Positions 42,428 through 45,996 of a stretch of 45,996 nt of DNA are shown here, in pieces (the first letter of the stretch is position 1; each line of letters begins with the position of its first letter). The notes beneath the pieces are model-generated. The model did no database searches. It was not told the origin of the DNA and saw only the letters and a list, made by a program, of their open reading frames with translations. The DNA comes from Streptosporangiaceae bacterium (GTDB lineage: Bacteria; Actinomycetota; Actinomycetes; Streptosporangiales; Streptosporangiaceae). The translations under genes and the position numbers were made by a program. The DNA lies in NCBI GenBank assembly GCA_030041135.1, contig JASHOL010000373.1, positions 1 to 45,996 of the forward strand. The letters run 5' to 3'.

Positions 42428-43624
42428 CTACCGAGCAGCGCCGCGGGCCCGCTCCACGACCTCGCTGATGACGGCGCCAACCGCGTCCACGTCCGCCTGC
42501 TCACTGCAGTGGCCGAGCGAGAACCGCAGCGAACCGCGCGCCCGCGCCTCGTCGGCCCCCATCGCCAGCAGCACGTGGCTGGGCTGGGCGACGCCCGCGG
42601 TGCATGCGGACCCGGTCGAGCAGGCGATGCCCTTGGCGTCAAGGAGCATCAGCAGCGCATCCCCTTCACAGCCAGGGAACGAGAAATGCGCGTTCCCCGG
42701 CAGCCGGCCGGGTCCGGGCGGCGGGCCATTGAGCACGGCATCCGGCACCGCCGCCTTGACCTGCTCGATCAGGTCATCACGCAGGCCTGACTGTCGCTTG
42801 ACCTCCTCGGCGCTCCGCTCGCGTGCTACCTGGACGGCCACCGCGAAGGCCCGGATCGCGGGCACGTCCAGCGTGCCCGACCGCACGTCGCGCTCCTGGC
42901 CGCCCCCGTGCAAGACCGGGACCGGTTCCACGCCCTTGGCCAGCAGCAGGGCTCCCACGCCGACCGGGCCGCCGATCTTGTGTGCGGTGATGGTGAGAGC
43001 GGTCGCGCCCGTCCCGGCCAGGCTGACCGGCAGCTGACCTGCCGCCTGGACGGCGTCGCTGTGGAACGGGATCTGGTGCTCTCGGGCGAGCCCGGCCAGC
43101 TCGGCGATTGGCTGCACGCTGCCAACCTCGTTGTTCGCCCACATCACGCTGATCAGGGCGACGTCGGCCGGATTGCGGCCGACCGCCTCGGCCAGCGCCG
43201 GGGCGCTCACCCGCCCGGCTGCGTCGACCGGCAGCCAGTCGGAGTCGGCATCCTCGTGCTCGGCCAGCCAGCGAACGCTGTCCAGCACCGCGTGATGCTC
43301 GGTTGCGCTGGCCAGGACCCGCCGCCGCGCGGGATTGGCGGCCCGCCTGGCCCAGTACAGGCCCTTGATCGCGAGGTTGTCCGCTTCGGTCCCGCCGCTG
43401 GTGAAGACCACCTCACTGGGCCGGGCGCCGTAGGCCTCGGCGATCAGCTCCCTGGACTCCTCGACCACCCGGCGGGCCCGCCGCCCCGCGTTGTGCAGGG
43501 ACGACGCGTTGCCGAGCTGGGCCAGTTCCTCGGTCATCGCCGCGAGTGCCTCGGGCAGCATGGGTGTTGTCGCCGCGTGATCCAGGTAGACCTGAGATCC
43601 CGGTGCGGGATGAGCTCCCAGCAT
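42428..43624 (-). CDS. Cysteine desulfurase (IscS/NifS-like)
   Basis: PLP enzyme releasing sulfur from cysteine as a persulfide for MnmA and Fe-S assembly. The core begins [27 protein letters not shown] and the Schiff-base Lys K216 ([10 protein letters not shown]) are present, and the catalytic Cys is C341 in STGSACTAG (numbered from ATG 43624). I prefer ATG 43624 (398 residues), preceded by AGGGGGG, over ATG 43657 in the ORF track, which has only a weak site. The 11 extra residues would not affect the fold. It is 64 bp upstream of mnmA on the same strand. The tandem-repeat array lies directly upstream. Confidence 0.94.
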   Translation of the reverse strand: MLGAHPAPGSQVYLDHAATTPMLPEALAAMTEELAQLGNASSLHNAGRRARRVVEESRELIAEAYGARPSEVVFTSGGTEADNLAIKGLYWARRAANPARRRVLASATEHHAVLDSVRWLAEHEDADSDWLPVDAAGRVSAPALAEAVGRNPADVALISVMWANNEVGSVQPIAELAGLAREHQIPFHSDAVQAAGQLPVSLAGTGATALTITAHKIGGPVGVGALLLAKGVEPVPVLHGGGQERDVRSGTLDVPAIRAFAVAVQVARERSAEEVKRQSGLRDDLIEQVKAAVPDAVLNGPPPGPGRLPGNAHFSFPGCEGDALLMLLDAKGIACSTGSACTAGVAQPSHVLLAMGADEARARGSLRFSLGHCSEQADVDAVGAVISEVVERARGAAR

Positions 43625-43681
43625 CGGGGCATTCCCCCCTGCGTTGGCGTTTGACATGGCGTGTCCAGCGTAACCGTGTTT

Positions 43682-43949
43682 CCCGCTCAGCCGTCGCGGC
43701 GCTGTGCTTCCCGCTCAGCCCTCGGGGCGCTGTGCTTCCCGCTCAGCACTCGGGGCGCGTTAGCGCGCCGCCTTCCCTCGTCGCAAAACCCGCTCCTCAG
43801 TCCAGGCGGCGCCGCGCCCCTCCGGCTCGCTCGGCCCCGCTCAGCCCTCGGGGCGCGTTAGCGCGCCGACTTCCCTCGTCGCAAAACCCGCTCCTCAGTC
43901 CAGGCGGCGCCGCGCCCCTCCGGCTCGCTCGGTCCCGCTCAGCCCTCGG
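43682..43949 (-). repeat. Nested tandem repeat array (28-bp and 98-bp units) after etfA
   Basis: Units all open with CCCGCTCAGCCCTCGG (plus-strand reading). Two 28-bp units start at 43682 and 43710. Two 98-bp units start at 43738 and 43836, nearly identical (differences at a few positions). A partial unit starts at 43934 and runs into the end of etfA. Each 98-bp unit contains the dyad GGCGCG-TTAG-CGCGCC and the block CTTCCCTCGTCGCAAAACCC. On the coding strand every unit repeats the etfA stop context GAGGGCTGAGCGGG. The array fills the gap between etfA and the cysteine desulfurase gene. Confidence 0.9.
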
Positions 43950-44895
43950 CCCGCTTGCCGATCTCCTCGATAAGCTGCGGCACGACCTTGAACAGGTCGC
44001 CTACGACCCCGAAGTCGGCAAGCTCAAAGATTGGCGCCTCCGGGTCCTTGTTCACCACCATGATCGTCTTGGACGTCTGCATCCCGGCCCGGTGCTGGAT
44101 GGCGCCGGAGATGCCGATTGCCATGTACAGCTGCGGGGACACCGTCTTGCCGGTCTGGCCGACCTGGAACTGATGCGGGTACCAGCCGGCGTCGGTGGCG
44201 GCCCGCGATGCGCCCACGGCCGCCCCAAGCGCGTCCGCCAGCTGCTCGATCAGCGCGAAGTGCTCGCCGGAGCCGAGGCCGCGGCCCCCAGAGACCACGA
44301 TGGAGGCCTCCGTGAGCTCGGGGCGCTGGCCGCGCTCGGCGACCACCCGGTCCGTCACCCTGGCCGTCTTGGCGGCGTCGCTGATCTCAGCGGTTACCGG
44401 CTCGATCTCGGCGGCACCGGGCGCGGGCTCGGGCGATACCGCGTTCGGCCGGACGGCGATGATCGGCGTGCCTGCCCGCACCTTTGACTGAACGGTGATC
44501 GCGCCGCCGAAGATCGACTGTTCGCCGACCAGGCCCTCGGAGATGCCCGTGACGTCGGTCAGGACGCCTGAGCCGGTCTTGACCGCGAGCCTGCCCGCGA
44601 TCTCTCGGCCCTCCGAGGTGGCGGCGACGAGGACGGCCGCCGGGGTCTTCTCCGCGACCAGCTTCGCCAGCAGTTCGGCCTTGGGAGCAACGACGTAGTC
44701 GGCGTAGTCGGGGCTGTCGGCGACATAGACCTTCGCCGCGCCGAACTCGGCCAGCCGCGCCCTGGCACCCTCGGCACCCTGTCCCGTCCACACCACCGAA
44801 GGCTCACCGTTTGCGCGGGCCAGGGTCAGCAACTCGAGGGTGACCTTCTTGACGGTCTCGGCGTCGTGCTCGGCAAGTACCAGGATCTCAGCCAT
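43939..44895 (-). CDS. etfA: Electron transfer flavoprotein subunit alpha
   Basis: FAD-binding subunit of ETF, which takes electrons from acyl-CoA and other dehydrogenases and passes them to the quinone pool via ETF dehydrogenase. It has 318 residues. The N-terminal domain begins ILVLAEHD. The C-terminal FAD domain carries [62 protein letters not shown] and [20 protein letters not shown]. It follows etfB by 36 bp. Its stop codon lies within the first unit of the tandem repeat array. No fix-type gene or ETF dehydrogenase is in the window. Confidence 0.97.
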   Translation of the reverse strand: MAEILVLAEHDAETVKKVTLELLTLARANGEPSVVWTGQGAEGARARLAEFGAAKVYVADSPDYADYVVAPKAELLAKLVAEKTPAAVLVAATSEGREIAGRLAVKTGSGVLTDVTGISEGLVGEQSIFGGAITVQSKVRAGTPIIAVRPNAVSPEPAPGAAEIEPVTAEISDAAKTARVTDRVVAERGQRPELTEASIVVSGGRGLGSGEHFALIEQLADALGAAVGASRAATDAGWYPHQFQVGQTGKTVSPQLYMAIGISGAIQHRAGMQTSKTIMVVNKDPEAPIFELADFGVVGDLFKVVPQLIEEIGKRAEG

Positions 44896-44931
44896 GTCGG
44901 CCAGCCTTCCGCGATCAGCCTAGGGGGTTGC

Positions 44932-45711
44932 TCAGATGAACTTGCGGGCCGCGAGGAACTCGGCCGCCCTGATGCCGCCGTCACCTTCGTCGGTCACGAT
45001 CGTGCCTGCCGCCCGCGAAGGGCGCTTGGCGAAGCTGACCACCTCGGTTGCGCTGGCAGCCAGGCCGGCTTCGCCCGGGTCGAACCCGATGTCGGCAAGC
45101 GTTAGCGTCTCGACCGGCTTCTTCTTCGCCGCCATGATCCCCTTGAAGGACGGATACCGGGGCTCGTTGATCTTCTCGACCACGCTGACGACGGCCGGAA
45201 GCGTCCCCTCGACCGTGTCGTAGCCATAGTCGGCCTGCCGGTGGATTGTGATCTTCGACCCGTCCGTCTCCACCTTGCTGGCGAACGACATCTGCGGCAC
45301 GCCCAGGCGCTCGGCCAGCATCGCGGCCATCGTGCCCATCCGGGCATCTGTCGACTCAGAGCCGAGGATGACCAGGTCAAAGTCCGTGCGGCCGAGCACG
45401 GCAGCCAGCACGGCGGAAGTCACAAGGCCGTCAGATCCGCGCAGGGCCTCATCGCTGACGTGAACCGCCTTGTCGGCACCCATGGACAAGGCCTTGCGGA
45501 TGACCTCGGCGGCCTTTTCCGGGCCCATGGACACGATCGTGACCTCGCCACCATGTGCCTCGGCCAGGCGCAGGCCCTCCTCGATCGCGTACTCGTCGAG
45601 CTCGTTCGGAACGCCGTCGGCCGCGTCGCGGTCCAGCGTGTTGTCCGCGGGCCGCAAGGTGCGCTCCGACCAAGTGTCGGGTACCTGCTTCACCAACACG
45701 ACAATGTTCAT
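44932..45711 (-). CDS. etfB: Electron transfer flavoprotein subunit beta
   Basis: AMP-binding subunit of ETF, 259 residues from ATG 45711 (MNIVVLVKQVPDTW). The 10-residue extension in the ORF track contains the GGAGG ribosome binding region. Signature blocks are NELDEYAIEEGLRLAE, VSMGPEKAAEVIRKALSMGADKAVHV, LVILGSESTDARMGTMAAMLAERLGVPQ and the C-terminal NEPRYPSFKGIMAAKKKP. It is the first gene of etfB-etfA. The leader holds two dyads that may be operators or hairpins. Confidence 0.97.
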   Translation of the reverse strand: MNIVVLVKQVPDTWSERTLRPADNTLDRDAADGVPNELDEYAIEEGLRLAEAHGGEVTIVSMGPEKAAEVIRKALSMGADKAVHVSDEALRGSDGLVTSAVLAAVLGRTDFDLVILGSESTDARMGTMAAMLAERLGVPQMSFASKVETDGSKITIHRQADYGYDTVEGTLPAVVSVVEKINEPRYPSFKGIMAAKKKPVETLTLADIGFDPGEAGLAASATEVVSFAKRPSRAAGTIVTDEGDGGIRAAEFLAARKFI

Positions 45712-45774
45712 GGCCTGCTGCCGACCTCCGCTTCGACACAATGTGGCGTCCTGACCTGCAGAACGCTGCCCCGG

Positions 45775-45845
45775 GGCCAGCCTTGGGGAAGCTGGCCGAC
45801 CCTGTCAGCCCGGCCGCCTGTGGCGGGCGGCAGGTTAAGCCTGCC
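45775..45845 (-). promoter_or_regulatory. Two dyads upstream of etfB
   Basis: GGCCAGC-N9-GCTGGCC (45775-45797) and GGCAGG-N5-CCTGCC (45829-45845) are perfect inverted repeats 64 and 118 bp upstream of the etfB ATG. The second, with a TTAA-like centre, looks like a dimeric repressor site. No -35/-10 pair could be fixed with confidence. Confidence 0.35.
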
Positions 45846-45996
45846 AAAACGACCGGGCGGGCCGGAAGCCGGGGTGTACCTGGGCATCTACGAGTATGTT
45901 ACCCGCCAGTACGAACCGCGGGGCTACACGGCGGGCGATGCCACGCCCGCGCGAGAGCCATGCCCGCGCGTGCCCACCCCGCCCGCGGGCCGGCGC

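Noticed and set aside
43682-43949. Possible CRISPR array because of regular repeats
   Set aside because: The 98-bp units are whole-unit tandem copies without unique spacers, and no cas genes are present.
45874-45996. Plus-strand frame GTG 45874 (YLGIYEYVTRQYEPRGY) running off the window
   Set aside because: Open to the edge with plausible codon bias, but there is no ribosome binding site and too little sequence to support a gene.

Overview
The window is about 46 kb of very GC-rich DNA (roughly 70% by eye) with strong G/C preference at codon third positions. Gene content (MacS/MacR-like two-component pair, DUF2630, DUF1062, GatCAB, tandem GntR/UTRA regulators, cobalamin-independent-type methionine synthase next to ligA) points to a high-GC filamentous actinomycete, probably from the Streptosporangiales/Streptomycetales side of the phylum. 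I cannot name the species. This is chromosomal DNA. I see no phage, integrase, insertion sequence, CRISPR or rRNA.

Left part (1-16.9 kb): the start of a Phd/YefM-like antitoxin is cut by the window edge. It is followed by the three-gene pnt operon for proton-translocating transhydrogenase, a degenerate FHA-HTH protein, a small frameshifted gene, a pirin, a MacS/MacR-like histidine kinase/response regulator pair, and an ArsR regulator divergent from an unusual P450 that is translationally coupled to a PEP mutase/isocitrate-lyase-family enzyme. Next come a DUF1062 zinc-ribbon protein, tRNA-Glu(CUC), a GlsB-type membrane protein, tRNA-Gln(CUG), an FAH hydrolase with DUF2630, a TetR regulator, a P-loop kinase and a small membrane protein.

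Middle part (16.9-28.7 kb): threonine synthase converges on a minus-strand amino-acid block read serA, leuB, ilvE, with a near-perfect CRP-type operator before serA. Upstream of serA lie a large PAS-GGDEF-EAL membrane protein, the remnant of a 2-hydroxyacid dehydrogenase, metG and an intradiol dioxygenase. The metG leader holds what looks like a complete ribosome-mediated attenuator: a short, probably leaderless ORF (MQICAYSVMMPR) with tandem Met codons, followed by mutually exclusive hairpins.

Right part (28.7-46 kb): gatC-gatA-gatB (amidotransferase for Gln-tRNA), a second GGDEF-EAL protein, ligA, methionine synthase, a small membrane protein, two overlapping GntR/UTRA regulators followed by a GNAT acetyltransferase, mnmA, cysteine desulfurase and etfB-etfA. 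A 98-bp intergenic repeat is tandemly amplified after etfA, and a diverged copy lies between gatA and gatB.

Much of the right half serves translation quality and sulfur/methionine metabolism: cysteine desulfurase supplies sulfur to MnmA for tRNA thiolation, GatCAB completes Gln-tRNA, and methionine synthase and MetRS handle methionine. Coordinates of starts were adjusted from the ORF track using ribosome binding sites and family length where stated. No homology search was possible, so all family calls come from motif recognition.
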